Assembly: GCA_015179125.1 (NCBI GenBank)
Contig: WHVA01000342.1
Coordinates: 1-64,000 of the forward strand
Length of the DNA: 64,000 bases
From: Gautieria morchelliformis
Taxonomy: Eukaryota > Basidiomycota > Agaricomycetes > Gomphales > Gomphaceae
Reading direction: 5' to 3'
Under the pieces are notes generated by a model that ran no database searches, was not told the DNA's origin, and worked only from the letters and a program-made list of their open reading frames with translations. Position numbers and translations under genes: made by a program. Positions 1 through 12,469 of the stretch are shown here, one piece after another; position 1 is the stretch's first letter, and each line of letters opens with the position of its first letter.

Positions 1-1230
1 GGAAGTGAGCGGAACGAGAGGGAGTCGGAGGACGAAAGAGCGGATGCTTTGAGTTTAACCTCGTTTGTTGCACGAATGGGGTCAACACAGCCCTCAGCTC
101 GTGCGGAGGCCGGAGGACTGCTGACTATTTTTTTGAATCCGTAACGGGAGTCGCTTCGGATTTCTCTTCCATCTTCGCTGCGCGGCCCTTGGCCTTAGCA
201 GTGGAAGCGGTAGCTCGGGTGCATTCGCAAGCAACGTGACCTCCTTTGCCGCAAAAGAGGCAAAGATTGTTGTCCATGCGATGCAGGGGTTAGTTTTCCA
301 TCCTTCCCAAGTTTGTCGGAAAGGTCGGGAGTGCTTTTCCGGGCGTTGGTGTTGGAACCAGAGGCCTGGTTGTTGCGAGGTGCGGAAGTGTTGTTCCGGT
401 TGGAGCCGGAACTGTTGTTGTGGTTGTTGTTTCCGGAGTTGTTGTTTCCGGAATTGGTCTACTTCTTGTCTTTATCAGACTTCTTGTCGGAAGACTTGTC
501 GTGCTTGCTCTGGGTGGAAGTTTCACGAGCAATCTCGGAATGTCTTTCCCAGTAGCGCGAATCGATAGATTGGGCTAGGCTGCGGAGGTCGGTTAAGGTA
601 GCGGGTTTTCCGACGTGGGCAATTTCATCCTTGATCCAGGATGGCAAGCCCATGTAGAACTGGCGTCGGAGTGCGGCTTCTCTCCATTGGACTCGAGGAG
701 CGAGCTGCTGGAAAGTGACGATGTATTTAGCTATCTTATGAGTGTCTTTCATACGAAGCTTATCGAGTTCATTTTCCGCATCGGCTTCCATATCAAATGG
801 TCCGAAATTGCTGCGGAGTTCGGAAATGAAATTGTGATAGTCGTCTGCCCAGTCGACAATGGCGTAAGGATCCATGAGGGTGGGTTCAAAATAGTCGAGA
901 GCCGTGCCTCAGTGATAGGAAAGGGCATAGTTGACCTTTCGTTCATCGTCGGGAAAGGCGTTGGGACGATCATGGAAGTTGAGTTGAAGCTGGACCAAAA
1001 AGGGCTGGAGCTTCTTGGGGTCGGAACCATCGAACTGATCCGGTTCACGAACTTTTGTCTTGGGGCGTGGAGCTTGGGCCAGACACTGGAGTTGGCCAGC
1101 CAGCATGGCGATAGCCTGTGCAAGATCCGGAACTGGCACGGGTGGAACTGGGTTGGCAGGAATTGGAGGTGGAGGACTGCCAGGTGGACTGCCGGGGGGG
1201 CCATGTCAAGATTGGTTTTTAGGCGTTAAT
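1..1230 (-). mobile_element. Ty3/gypsy element 1, 5' part (gag plus start of pol), decayed
   Basis: The minus strand carries the gag region of a Ty3/gypsy LTR retrotransposon. The gag stop is near 125. Below it, about 124 bases probably belong to the start of pol, which leaves the window at base 1. A proline-rich leader precedes gag near 1140-1204. The LTR itself is not clearly delimited; the diverged LTR-like copies at 1230-2400 are its best candidates. Confidence 0.75.
125..1204 (-). pseudogene. Retrotransposon gag (Ty3/gypsy), disrupted
   Basis: Gag would form the nucleocapsid of the retrotransposon particle. Visible parts, in order: a proline-rich N-terminus; the fungal gag core (DQFDGSDPKKLQPFLVQL at about 1000-1055, then FEPTLMDPYAIVDWADDYH); an Asn/Ser-rich linker; and a CCHC zinc knuckle (CX2CX4HX4C, about 200-270) that binds RNA. 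The frame is broken at least three times. An in-frame TGA sits at about 909-911 where family members carry a sense codon, a TAG at 459-461 precedes the linker, and a frameshift near 275 puts the knuckle in another frame. The initiator ATG also lies in a different frame, next to a run of seven C. This is a dead copy. Confidence 0.75.
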
Positions 1231-2400
1231 ATTGTGTATTAGTGAACACAGCGAATGCCCGAATAACTTGTGCGAATAAGTATGCCGCTCGGCGAATAGG
1301 TGAACCAATAAATGTTCACAAGATAAGAGGGCTGCCCGAACGGAGCTCGCCCTATCTACAGTCGTAGCGAAATAGCCCGTGGCACTTGACGATGTAACGT
1401 GCAAGGTGTCTCGGAAGGTTTGTCTAAGCAGCAACAATCCCTTCGCCGATAGCACAGAAAATAGTTCGAAGGCTAAGGTAACGAAGATGAAGTATGAGAA
1501 CTCACCAGTGATGCCTAAGTCTTCTTCTGGTCGAAGATAGAAATCTACAGGAGAAGGCTCAAGACGATGATTCACAGCGAGGTCAAGTTTGCACAAGATG
1601 GACGTATGATAATTGAACTGGGGAATATACATGCGAATGTAAACTACTTATATCAAATGCTCGTAAGGTATCAGTGAATAGGAAAGAGGCCGTCACAAGT
1701 CAGGGTTGGATAGGGGTGCGCAGTCATGATACAAAATAGATGGAATAAACATACAATAGAGTGAGAGAAGAGGGCGAACATGAAATATGGAGAGTAAAGG
1801 TGGCAAAGGCACCTATGTATGAAACCATGTCTTGGGACCTGCATATACGCTACCCTGCACAGACTCTTCATTTACTGGGTAGGACGTCCCGCGAACGCAT
1901 CCTGCTCATATGAACACCTAAAGGGGTTGGGTCGAGAAGCTGATGGAGCCAGTGACGAGCCATCATGCCAGGTAGGGGATGTCGATCGTGTTTTGATGGC
2001 GTGCCTGCTGGCGAATGATGCAAGCAGCGAATGGTTGTTCGGTGAAATGCGGCGAAGGGCGAAATAGAATGATCATCGAAGAGCCATGGCCCAAGGGGAG
2101 GCAAAGCCATGCAAACATAGAGGAGGACTGGGAAAACGGATAATAGGATAACTGGGTATAGGAAATAAATGAGTTGCGCCATTCGATCAGAGGAGTATCC
2201 GACGGGGTGTGAGCCAGGGAGGTGAGGAGACCCGCGGTGGACAATCGAGTCGGGGAGAAGGCGTTGATCGAGTCCAGGTAGCGCTGCTACGTGCGAATGA
2301 TGCGAAAGCGAATAAACATTCAGCGCATTCGGCGAGGAGTGAACAGGGAGAACGTAACAGTGGGGTGTTGAAGTTACTGGGTATACAAAATAGACGGGTC
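1230..2400. repeat. Diverged LTR-like repeat copies
   Basis: No gene is supported here. The stretch holds at least three diverged copies of one sequence, recognised by recurring gcgaat and gaacag motifs: about 1240-1330, 1905-2190 and 2205-2400. The last two also share an actgggtata block near their right ends (about 2150 and 2380). Their position between two gypsy elements in the same orientation suggests solo or nested LTR remnants. Exact termini, primer-binding site and target duplications could not be fixed by eye. Confidence 0.45.
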
Positions 2401-2449
2401 ATGACACCCGTACGTAAGGGCTGTAGGCATTGTGGTGGTCGTGGAGGCT

Positions 2450-5400
2450 GTGTTGGTAAGTCTTCCTCCTGTATGTATTCTGATCTGCTCCTCACTGTTC
2501 CCTCTGGTTCCGCGTTGTACATTCATGATAACGCGTCGGCTACCACGTTGGTTTCACCAGGGATGTAGTGTATCTTGAAGTCAAAGTCACCTAGGACGTC
2601 AATCCACCTGTGTTGTCTGGCTGACAAGTTTTTCTGGGTAAGTATGTATTCAAGCAGTTTGTGATCAGTGAATATCCAAAACCTGATTCCTTGCAGCAGG
2701 TGACGGAAGTGTTTGAGGGATTCTATTATCGCGAGGAGTTCACGGTCATGTACAGGGTAATTCTGTTCGCAGGATTAAATTTGGCTGACCAGAACGCGAT
2801 TGTTGCAGCGTTTTTTATGTCCGTGCCTTGTGTCAGGACGCCACCTGCTCCCCCTAATGATGCGTCACAGATCAAGCTCACCGGTGGAGCATTTGCCGTG
2901 TAGTCGATTGCGGTTCGGTGGGAATCCCGGTGAGTCTGTATGATTTGTTTCACAGAATCGAACGCTCTTTGCTCCGTAGGACCCCATCTCCACAATGCTG
3001 TCGATCCCGTTCGGTTCGTTAGGATTCCCATTGGCTTGCGTATGTCTTTGCAGTTTGGCGCTATGTAGCTGACAGTGCCTATGAAGGAAGCCAGGGTATC
3101 CCTACCCATAGGTGTTTTCCAGTTCAATATTCGGTCGACTTTTTCAGGGTCCATGACAATTCCATACCCGTCGATTATGTGGCCCAGGATCTTCATTTCC
3201 TTCGCAAAAAACTGGAGCTTATATGGCATGGAAAGGTACATTTTTTCTCGGCACAGGATGTCAATGACTAATTTGCAGTGTTTTATGTGGTCCTCGATTG
3301 AGTTTGAGTAAATCACTATGTCATCTAGATATACGTCCATGAAGACACCAAGGTGTTCACCAAAGATATCGTTCATGACAGCCTGGTATGTTGCTGGACC
3401 GTTGCAATCTCCTTGCTGCATAACTAAACTCTCCATTGTACCATCAGGTGTGTTGAAAGTCGTACGACCGACATGTTCGTCGATGACGCGGATCTGCTCA
3501 TACGTGTCCCTCCCATCCACTAGCGTTCTGCACGGGTGTCGTAGGACGTTGGTCAGAATAGTTTCAATATTCGGGAGTGGGCTTGCTAATTTGCGCGTGT
3601 TTTGATTCTGCTCACGCTTGTCCAGTACAGTACGGATGCGAGGTTCTCCATTGGGACCCAGTTTTTTCATTACTATCAGCATAGGGACTGCGTTGCGTCC
3701 AGGCCTGAAGCGCCAACGACCTGTTTTCAGATAGTTGTCACGTTTTGCTCGCCATAGGTTTTTTACCGCTTCAGGACATCGCGATGGTCTCCAATTGTAA
3801 GTCTTTGATTCATCTATTATCGGTATGGTATGATTAATGGACCTCATAGGTGGCAGTGGTGTTTCGTCCGCGGAACGACAGATGTCCGTCGTGTATTCCC
3901 GAAGTTGTGTACGTATCTGTTGTAGTCCGTCTTCTACCAGGTCTGCTGCCATTGACGTTACGGTGGCTACGTCAGGTCCACCAATCTTTTCCGCCATATT
4001 CAATACTATAGAGACTCTAGAGGGGTTGAATCCCAGCATAACCCTGTGTTGGAACAAGAAGGGAGTACCCAAAGAAAAAGATTCAAGTATCATATCATAG
4101 TTTTCTAAGTTAATAACGTCGAATCGCCTCTTTTCCAGTATTTCTTGGTACACGACTTCTACTGTCGTGGAGCAATTAATCATTGTATGGGAGCCCATGG
4201 CTGCAAGCTGACAGGGCAGCGGTTTTGCGAGCTGCTCCACTGGGAGATTTAACTGGCCGACGGTAGTCATTGATATGAAGTCGGCTAGGGACCCGGAATC
4301 TAACAAGGCCCGTATGTCTTTTCCATTGACTTGTACTGTGATGACGATGGCTTTAGGTATTAGCCATTTGAAGTCCTTAGGTTTACCGGCGTTGCCCTCC
4401 ATTTCCTGTGTCTTTTGGGAATTCCTTGTCACTTTCCCTCGAGATTTGGTGGCTATGGTGTTAGACACCAGAGATGCCGCTGCCATGTGGATTTGAACCC
4501 CTTCGTTCTCCTTCGATGGGGATTCTTCATCATCACTTTCGTCCTCTATGGGTGCTAGCCCAGGCATGGAAGCATATATGTCTTCTTCTTCCTGGGGAAC
4601 GATTGTCTGCAGGATATCCTCCAAGCGCATGGATTCGTTTTCAGGGCCGTCCATTTCTTCTGAAGAGAATGAGTACTCATCCTCGCTGTTTATAGGTTCC
4701 TGAGCATCCTCTAGCTCCTCCAGTCGGCGGTTATTCGCTATACGCTCGGTATTCTGCGTGGTGAGCTGTTGTCGGTTTAGGTGCCGTGGATTATCCTGTG
4801 AGTTGATCCAAGATTCTCCGTTCCATCTAGTACCTAACCTTGAGAAGGTTCGCAGCACTCGTCTGGTATCTACCCACATATCCTCTGAGAAAGGTTCAAT
4901 GGCGGGGGGTATTTCGGCTCGTCTCCTGATGTTTTCAAATTCGATCCAGGCGACGCAGTCAAAATCGTTGTCCAGCATTGTCTCCGCGTTCGGTGAGTAA
5001 TGCATGTTGAATAGTCGGTCATTGATCAGTACCGTGTCGATAGATACCGGGATCGTTGTAAATCGGTTCGATCTTGGGCAATCTGGGGGCAAGAGGCAGT
5101 GGGCGGTGCCGACGCCCTCGGATAGGCTCTGACTAATTGCGTCCCAGAAGCTTTGTGGGATGTCTAAGGCGTTTGGTGCGTCATTTGTGTCCTCCCATTG
5201 TTCTATCATGTTGAGTTCTAACATGATGTTTTCAGCGGCTAAGCGGTCTAGAGCAGCGACAGGGTTGGTTATTTCGACGGTGGCTGCGTGTACGCCGGGG
5301 GGCTTCAGGTGGCGATTAGTCGGGACCGTTGTGCATGTAGGACAGTCGCGTGAGAGGTGGCCCGATTGCTTGCATTGGAAGCAGAGTCCTTTGGCCCGTA

Positions 5401-6278
5401 GGTCATCCTTTTGCGCGTCAGAAAGCTTGGGTTTATTGGCATGGGTCGGTGAGCGGGATCCTCTTTTCATGCCGGAGTTGTTTCTACTATCATTCGCTGC
5501 TCTATCTCTAGGCTTGAAATCGCGGAAGTTGCGGCGTTTAGTTGGAGACGTTCGAGACCTAAGTGCGTCTATTGGAGATGACGGACGTGGATATGCGTCT
5601 TTATTCCTCAAAGATCGTCTGGGCTCCGGTTTTGGAATGGAGGCGTTCCGCCTTTCTTCGTATTGTCGTAAGTGTTCAGCCTGTTCGAATCTTTCAGCAG
5701 TCTCTTCTAATGTCAAGAGGTCTGTGTATTCGTCAGACAAACCCGCCTTAGTCCATTCCAGGCGAAGGTAACTGTTCGCTCCATTCCATAATTGTTGAAC
5801 GATGTGGAACTCAGTAATATCTGGCAGGCGCGTTGCCAGAGATCGCAGTGTCTAATGTACTCTCGTATCGTTTTCTTGCCTTGGTGAGCCTCATAGAATT
5901 TTTGACGCATTTGTTGTCTAAAGTGTGCTGGGAAGCAGAAGTCAAATAGCTCCTTTCCCAGGGATTCTACCATGTAGTTGTTGGGTTGAGGGGCCACGAA
6001 CGTCATGTAGCATTTCGCCGCTTTTCCTTTCATAAAATTTTTCATGTGTTTTACACGAAAATGTGATGGAAAATTAGTCATTTCGAACCAATTATTTACT
6101 CAAATGACCACTGCTCAAACGCATCGAAATCTGCTGAGCCGTCGTATGGGTCTGGCTCCGAGATTTTGACGCGGGATGTGTCCGCAAGTCTTTCTTTCAG
6201 TTTCTTACGGTAAGCTTTCTTTCGCAGTATCTTAGCTTTGTACACACTAGGTGGGTCACTGGATTTGGCCGAGGACAC
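2450..6278 (-). pseudogene. Gag-pro-pol polyprotein of gypsy element 2
   Basis: One ancestral frame is now split by single-base losses. Order: gag core 6278-5750; CCHC knuckle (CFQCKQSGHLSRDC, near 5340-5385); retropepsin-like protease (ALLDSGSLADFIS, near 4255-4300); reverse transcriptase with catalytic YLDD (near 3330); RNase H beginning SLICDASLGG (near 2870); and the ALSR end of RNase H (near 2520). The longest intact piece is 2726-5740 (1004 codons). Apparent one-base deletions lie at about 6094 and 5852, both in gag, and at about 2771 in RNase H. The downstream frame continues sensibly each time, so these are recent lesions in a once-continuous gag-pol frame. Confidence 0.85.
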
Positions 6279-6918
6279 GTCCGTGTCGTATTGCCGTTCT
6301 GTGGGGTGCTTTGCCGAACCTTCCCTGGAAGATATTTGCCAAGTAGCTCTGGGCCGGGATCTGGTCCTAGCGCGAGTCAGGAGCGGGTAAGCAGTCCCTA
6401 TCCCCGGGTTTCAGTTGTCTGAGCTGATATACCCCCGGGAGAATACTCGACAATTTTCTTTTATTAGTGTCGTCTGGGTCAGCGCCGTTGAGTTCTACAT
6501 GGAGTTGTTGGGCAAGCAGCTCGTCTGTGTGGGAGGTGACTGTCTGTACGTCTATTTGTTGACATAGCATCCCTTGAGTTCGACTCACGCGCCCTCCATT
6601 TCTCTTTCTGCGCAGCGGTCAATCTGGGCTTCGCCCGAGGCGTAGACTTAGAATGATGTGACATCGACGGCGCAGTCAACTCGGACGTAGCTGAGTTATT
6701 TGCATCTGCGTAATGAGACATACGACGCGCTCGATCTTTTATCGCAACGATTTCGAGTCCATGTTGTCCAAGATGCCGATCATGAACTGTCGGTAAGGAT
6801 CCTCGTCATGATCCAGCGTTGTCGGGGACGGTCTGCGTACGCGCCTAGATTTACCAGGCGGGCGTGAGGTCCATGAGGCAGGGATGTCGCCGTAGGGGTC
6901 TTCCGACCCGTCGTAGTC

Positions 6919-7653
6919 CTACCATGCTGGTGATTCACGACCAGCCCTTTCAGGAGTCTCTGGTGTGGGAGCTCGTTGCGTGCTGATGCGGTCGGGGGGA
7001 GTCGTCGGTAGGCCAGGACAGTGGTCAGAGAACCAGTCCTTGAAGTAACGGGCGTTCGACCCAATTATGGCGTGGCCATTCGGTGGCATTGCCTTACCCG
7101 TGGTGCGTTGAGCAGGCAGGAATCCGTCCTGACTCGACTCAGTGTCGACGTATTCGATGTCGACTTCATCATCACTCGCAGAGCGGCGGCGATGGTTTGT
7201 CAAGTCAGCTCCATCCGCGGAGCGGGGGCGACGTTCTGTCAAGTCTGCTCCTTCCGCGGAGCGGGGGCGACGTTCTATTGTGTCCGCTCCATCCGCTGGG
7301 CGAGGGCGACGATCTCTCGAGTCAGCACCATCCGCTGGGCGGGGGCGACAAGTCATAACTTCGTGACGGTTCTCAGCTATGAGACCGTCAGCGGAGGTTC
7401 CAGTGTCGACCTCTAGAGGGGGTATACGAGCCTCTGTCGATTGAGAATCGTCAAGGGCCGCGCCCTCCGCTCTTTCTAAGTCGGAATATTCGTCGTCACT
7501 TACTGGGGAAGTGGCGATCTCGATATCGTCTCCCAGGTCCATCGAGGTTTCCTCGTGGCCGGGTTCTTGAGGCGACTCGGTATAGGGGCTCGGTGAGTCT
7601 GTTGCAGCTGAAGCAGGGCGCTCTGAATAGGTTTTGCCAGAGCGTGTGGCCAT
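6919..7653 (-). pseudogene. N-terminal gag extension with 13-residue repeats
   Basis: This frame begins MATRSGKTYSE, the usual start of basidiomycete gypsy gag proteins, and runs 244 codons to an in-frame TAG (6919-6921). The same frame stays open after the TAG, so the stop is probably a mutation and the frame once joined the gag core at 6278. Between these points further stops occur (for example near 6736). The protein is acidic and Ser/Pro-rich and has four to five copies of a 13-residue repeat (RRPRPADGAD plus three variable residues). Confidence 0.6.
7199..7354 (-). repeat. 39-bp tandem repeat, four units, in gag
   Basis: The unit is 39 bp, hence in frame, and encodes RRPRPADGADxxx. Copies differ by several substitutions. 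A fifth, more diverged unit lies at the low-coordinate side of the array. Confidence 0.85.
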
Positions 7654-7983
7654 TCTGTGGGTGTTCTTTGAGTTACGCGTAGAGTTGAGAAAAAAAAAAT
7701 CGAGAAATCGGGTACTCAGCGGTTGATCAGGCCATCGAGCTCGATGTTGATTTAAGAGTAGGTCAAAAAATGTAACGAAGTGAGAATCGGAGCTTTAAGA
7801 TTGTTGATAGGACAGGCTTAATAGTGAAGTATGAGCACGGAGACCAGTCGATAATCAACATGTATCGGGGGATAGAACTAAAGCTGGATATACATGAATG
7901 TTTGTGGGGCTTTTATACTAAATTCCTACTCTATTCTTGTCCTCGGTCAGTGCTTGCCGTGTTGATGCCTGAAAGGGGTCGGG

Positions 7984-10590
7984 TTAGTAACGCCTTCTAA
8001 GCCCGGTTCCTTTCAGCGCCATCCATAGCATTGCTCTTATGTAATGTACTACAACTTGAGATCCACCTCCGCTTATCTCGAGCAAACCCTCTATACTTCG
8101 CCCCAGATCACCATCATTGGCCTCCAATACCATCTCTGCCACATCCCGGTCTACCGTTGGGAATATCTGCACCAATGTAGCCCGCACCGCATCTTGCGCC
8201 GCTAAATGTGCCCGATCAATTTCGTCTTGAAGCGCGCCCAAGTCCAACGTGGGTGTTGGGTTGCGCGACGGATGCGGGCTTGGTATTTGAAGACGTTGTG
8301 CAGGAAGCGTGTGTGGCGCCAGTGCAGGTGACTGGCGGTAAGGCTGCGTCTCTCCTAAGACTATTGGTTGATTCACCACCGGCTGACTACGAGAAGTTGG
8401 TGTATAGTCGGTCCCTGGCGACGATCCTGTATATGAACGTGCTGGGGAACTCGAATAAGCCGGCCTAACCCGTGGCTTGTAAGGTGTTTGTATAAGTGGC
8501 TGATAGCTACCGTTGCCCAATGGCGTTTGAGGTGCTTGTTGTATAGCATCATCCTGTCTTATTTGGTCAGGATGGGACCAATGTGTAACTTGCTGCACAT
8601 TTCCAACACTGAGGGGTGCAAAGGGGCCAGGGAGATCCCGCCATCCTACTCTCCGATCACTCTCTTTGTTACCTTGCTGGCCAGCGATTCCGGTCTCGTC
8701 TAATACATCGCTGAAAATACGCCCGATCGCCACGAGCGGTTTGGAGATAGTATCCGAAGTTCGTTGGAAGAAACGACGAGTATCTTCCGCGAGAGAAGCT
8801 TGTAAAGAATCCGGATGCTCAGGATTAGCAGCTACGTCTGAGGCGGAGGATGGCATTGGGAGAGATAGGGGTCGTGCAGCCTCTTCACCAGCCAGAGGCG
8901 ATATTGTTGGACGGAGCATGGGAGGTGTCGGAATGGGTGAACCGGTGAGGTTCGGTGTTCGTGGAGTCTGTGGCCGGATGTTACTAGGCGGTGACGGAGT
9001 ACGCGTCATAGGGAGCGTTTCGATGGCAGCTTCGACGTTCCTAAAGTTAAAACAAATTAAGCAAGGCACACGACACGTCAGATCGGATTATTCACCTTTC
9101 AAATTCTTACTGTGAGATATTTGACAAGGACGAATGATCCATAGTTTCGATGAAAGACACCGCGCCCATCTGAACATGTCCCTAAGAAATGGTCATAATC
9201 AGAAAAAAGTCATACTTACCAAACTGGACAAGTAATACCCTACCTCGCTTTGCAGACTGCTTGGGCTCCGGAAGCGATTGATGTATCTGAAGCCATTATC
9301 AGAACAGTGAGACGATAATATATACTAGAGGCTGACTCCACGTTACTCAGTAAATGTTCAGGGTTTGCTTTGAGGACCACGAAAATGAGGATGGGGATGA
9401 AAGAGTCTGCCCCTTCAGACAGCTTCATGTGGCGAATCAAACCTGAAGTGAGAACACTGCGGCAAGACAGTATTAAGGGAGTAGGACAAGAAATGGCACC
9501 ACAGCCGGGCTTTCAGAAAAGAAGGGTCATGAAGTACCGAAGATGACCTTGGAGCAATTTAGAATACATATTAGCTTGTCACGCGGCGCTTTGTAGTGGT
9601 TGATCTTCAACAGCTCTAGCAAAGTAAAGCAATGCATCATCGGACGGCCTGGATTATAAACGATCGTAAGTTGTACCTTGCTGTGCGAATTGCAGGAATC
9701 CATTGACTTCCTTGCCTACTGGCCCACCTTCGCCCCCAATCGGCACGTCCAGGTGTTCCTCCCGTAACCAACCAAAGAGAAGAATACGTTGACGTAAGAC
9801 ATGATCTCGCTCAAGATCATCAGTGGTGCGCTGCGAATAAATTCATTTAAACACCGGGCTGGTGCTGAAAATGCGATGACTTCAAGCTTACAATTCATAT
9901 AGCCTATTCATCACAAGCTTCTCCATCGCTTCCATGGCATTATCAAAGCTTTGTGTCGTAGAATTTTGCCAAGGAGAGCCCTCCATTGTACGCATTTTGT
10001 CCGAGATGAACTAGAAGTAGTCCACAACGCACCCCGATTGGTCAGAAAAGGGATACTCACGTCAAGGAAATCGTGTATAATATTTATCTGGTTGTTCACG
10101 GCAAAAGTCTTCTTGGCAAAATTGGAAAGAAGACTGCAAAATCATATGTTCAGAACGTTCTCCCGTCGACAGTAGCTTTGACGCACCTCCGCAAATACTT
10201 TGCTATCGGATCGGCTCCTTTTGTCTTCATTTGATCAAGAAACTTTTGAAAATCAAACCGGCCGTCTGGCTTGGGAGAACTTGTGATTATAACACCATCA
10301 GAGCCTGAGGGAACAGTCGTGCGGGAACTATTTCCTTGTTCATCAACGACGGAGGTAGTTTGTGATATTGGGTCGCTGAGGCTTGCAGTGGTTGGAGAAG
10401 CAGAGGATATGAGATTTGTAGGGACAGATGGAAGAGATGCGTGGTGTGCACGATGCAAAGAGGAAGTTCGAGGAGGTAATGGAAGAGGAGGGGTGACGAA
10501 CCGCCATGGATTGTCGTTTCCGCTGCCTCAGCTGAGGCGCTTGCATGGTTCAAAATTGGGTCGTGGGTCTCGTCATCTGCCATCACCATG
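7984..10590 (-). CDS. VPS9: Vps9-domain Rab5 GEF with C-terminal CUE domain
   Basis: Activates Rab5/Vps21-type GTPases by GDP-GTP exchange and acts in endosome fusion and vacuolar sorting. Multi-exon gene on the minus strand. The helical bundle preceding the Vps9 domain reads [23 protein letters not shown] (10270-10185), then [12 protein letters not shown] (10115-10075). The catalytic Vps9 domain follows in short exons: [20 protein letters not shown] (about 9810-9760), [19 protein letters not shown] (9610-9550), [20 protein letters not shown] (9412-9355) and [20 protein letters not shown] sequence (9165-9125). The last exon (9052-7984) is a Ser/Pro-rich linker ending in a CUE ubiquitin-binding domain ([24 protein letters not shown]). 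Introns are GT-AG, for example GTGAGT at about 10074. The first about 40 codons are unresolved: an ATG near 10587 lies in a different frame from the next coding stretch. Confidence 0.85.
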
Positions 10591-10639
10591 AAAGGTGTTT
10601 GCTTTCGTTGGTTCGTGTTTCCAACCAACGTTGGATATT

Positions 10640-10900
10640 TTTTAAAGTGTGGCGTATGACATCACAACAGTAGTGCCGCCGGGCAGGTGGCGAAATAGTA
10701 TTGAATCGGATAGCTAGAGTAAATCTCGTAAATCCGATCAAGGGGGTACTGTGTGTTCAGGCACGGGTCTCCCCGAGTCTCTGAGAGACTGTCTCGCGCA
10801 GCGGAGCGTATGTGGTAACTAGAGTAAATCTCGTAAATGCGGGATCGTACATAATAAACATATGAGAGACCTCATGGGTCTTCACACGTGTGGCCGAGTA
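10640..10900. other. Intergenic region with a repeated 20-mer
   Basis: No gene is seen. A 20-base sequence, ctagagtaaatctcgtaaat, occurs at 10714 and again at 10819. The first copy is flanked by a short inverted repeat (atcgga / tccgat). Function unknown. Confidence 0.4.
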
Positions 10901-11029
10901 TAGGGATTGGTCGAAATGTTACATACAGCATCTCATGCATCTGTCACGCTTGCCCTGCCTTCACCAGAATATACCTTCTCAACAATTCATATCGTCTTCC
11001 TTCTTTCTCTCTCCGTGCAGGAAAATACC

Positions 11030-12223
11030 TTTCCTTCATGAATGAGTCCGGGTCTAAATACTCCTACACTTGCCCTTGTGTGCTGCGGCAGAGAGACAAG
11101 CAGTTTACTGATGGGGAGTGTGAGAATGATGTCTTGGTCCAAATATTCCGCTTCAAGCTGGTTTCCGCCCTTCTCAGTCTGGCATATAGTCGTCCAAAAT
11201 TCTGTGGGCGGGCTATGGATGGTTCCAAGGTAAAAAATGTATTGCATGCACGGGGTTCAACTGAAAGCGTACTCATGAGGACGAAAGCTATCCAATGCAC
11301 GTATCTTGGGCCTTGACCGTCCACGGATGGTACGTTGTGTAAAGTCGACGCAGGGTATAGTTGATCTCTCCAGAAGCGCTACATGAGGTTTCAGGACAAC
11401 ATTCGCTGGAACGCCAGATTTTTTTCTTTCAGTCATAGTCTTGAGTGCAGCAGGATAAGGGGGATGTAGTGACGGATTCTGGATGTTGGATAATTCGTCA
11501 GGCTCGTCACAAAGAGATGGGGTATGCGATCTCATGGCTTTCAGTCTTTTGCGTGAAACTGTCGAGTTAGGTGTATCAAGTGAAATACGCCGCTTAGAAA
11601 CGGAAAGGTCGCGTGATTTGAGCTGGGAACTTTGGCGACAATTAAATTGGATTGTAAGCGGCTTCTGTTGGGGACATGGCTCATCCCGCCTTTCCGTATA
11701 CTTGAAACACTCTATGCAAAGAAGCATTCAGCCTATCGGTACGTTTCGAAGGATAGGCATACGTACGTTCAACTTCAAGCACATATGCAGACATGGCTAC
11801 GGGATAGCCTTCATTCGAAGCGGCACGGATCCAATTGGCATGAAAGACCTGAATATGATCAGAAATTTATAACGAATAACACACATCGTAGCGTTACTAT
11901 CCGACCAGCATCGTTGCTTAACCTGCCAAATGCTCAGCACGAGAAGGAGCTCAAGAGGTGAGACTGCAGTCATTAAGTCACTCTGGTAGCCACGGATCAC
12001 TGATTCCATTGCAAAAATAAAAATTTGAATGCATCTGTTCTTGAACAGAGAGCGCAATTGTTCCGCCGTTGTGAGCTGGTTAGAGTAAGCCTTATTGTCA
12101 AGATCCTAGAAGTAGAGACTCACTCCATAGGGATTTAATTTCAGGAAGTACAGAAGGGCTGAAGCAAGCTACGGTACAGATTGAGCTTATGTTCTTCAAT
12201 AGAAAGGTAAAGTCGCTACCCAT
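11030..12223 (-). CDS. Hypothetical multi-exon protein
   Basis: I do not recognise this protein. A plausible start is the ATG at 12221-12223 (MGSDFTFLLKNISS). Possible exons with acceptable splice sites are 12223-12125, about 12090-11920 (AYSNQLTTAEQLRSLFKN, ending LSIWQ), about 11860-11780 (VFHANWIRAASNEGYPVAMS), about 11705-11280 (a basic stretch, KSRDLSVSKRRISLD, ending DSFRPHE) and about 11215-11035 (PPTEFWTTICQTEKGGNQLE, ending PGLIHEGK). The Lys/Arg-rich middle could be nuclear. The start lies about 90 bp beyond the stop of the ARP2 terminal exon on the same strand. The model is tentative. Confidence 0.4.
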
Positions 12224-12314
12224 CCCTTTGAATATTGAGTCTCTCATCCGGGCAGAAGGAACCCAACAGTCGGGGACTGAAATTTGAAGATTACCTACAT
12301 GCCGGCAGGACTCA

Positions 12315-12464
12315 TCAATTCTCTCCTCTGCCGGGTTTGTCCAGCGAGCGTACTCCTTGTTCGTACCACTCCTCCCGGGACACCCAGAACTCCTCCTTGC
12401 CTTTCATGATATCTGCCACCCCTGCGCCGCCAAGGAATACCATGTGTTTCCGAGTCCGCGGGTC
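12315..12464 (-). pseudogene. ARP2: ARP2 terminal exon, inverted relative to the rest of the gene
   Basis: Arp2 is the actin-related subunit of the Arp2/3 complex, which nucleates branched actin. This minus-strand exon follows a CTAG acceptor and encodes the family's C-terminus: [20 protein letters not shown], then [18 protein letters not shown] and a stop at 12315-12317. The preceding exons lie next door on the opposite strand (12470-13805). The exon is therefore separated from its gene by an inversion breakpoint only a few bases upstream of its acceptor (12465-12470). Confidence 0.85.
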
Positions 12465-12469
12465 CTAGA

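Larger units (their letters stand above)
2400..7653 (-). mobile_element. Ty3/gypsy element 2, integrase-less and decayed
   Basis: A second gypsy-type element on the minus strand. It has an N-terminal gag extension (7653-6919), gag core (6278-5750), zinc knuckle, aspartic protease, reverse transcriptase and RNase H (to about 2480). Soon after the RNase H, at about 2400, the coding sequence runs into LTR-like repeat sequence. The whole integrase is missing, so the element is 3'-truncated and cannot move by itself. Bases 7654-7980 between its ATG and the next gene probably hold leader or LTR remnants; I could not define an LTR. Confidence 0.8.
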
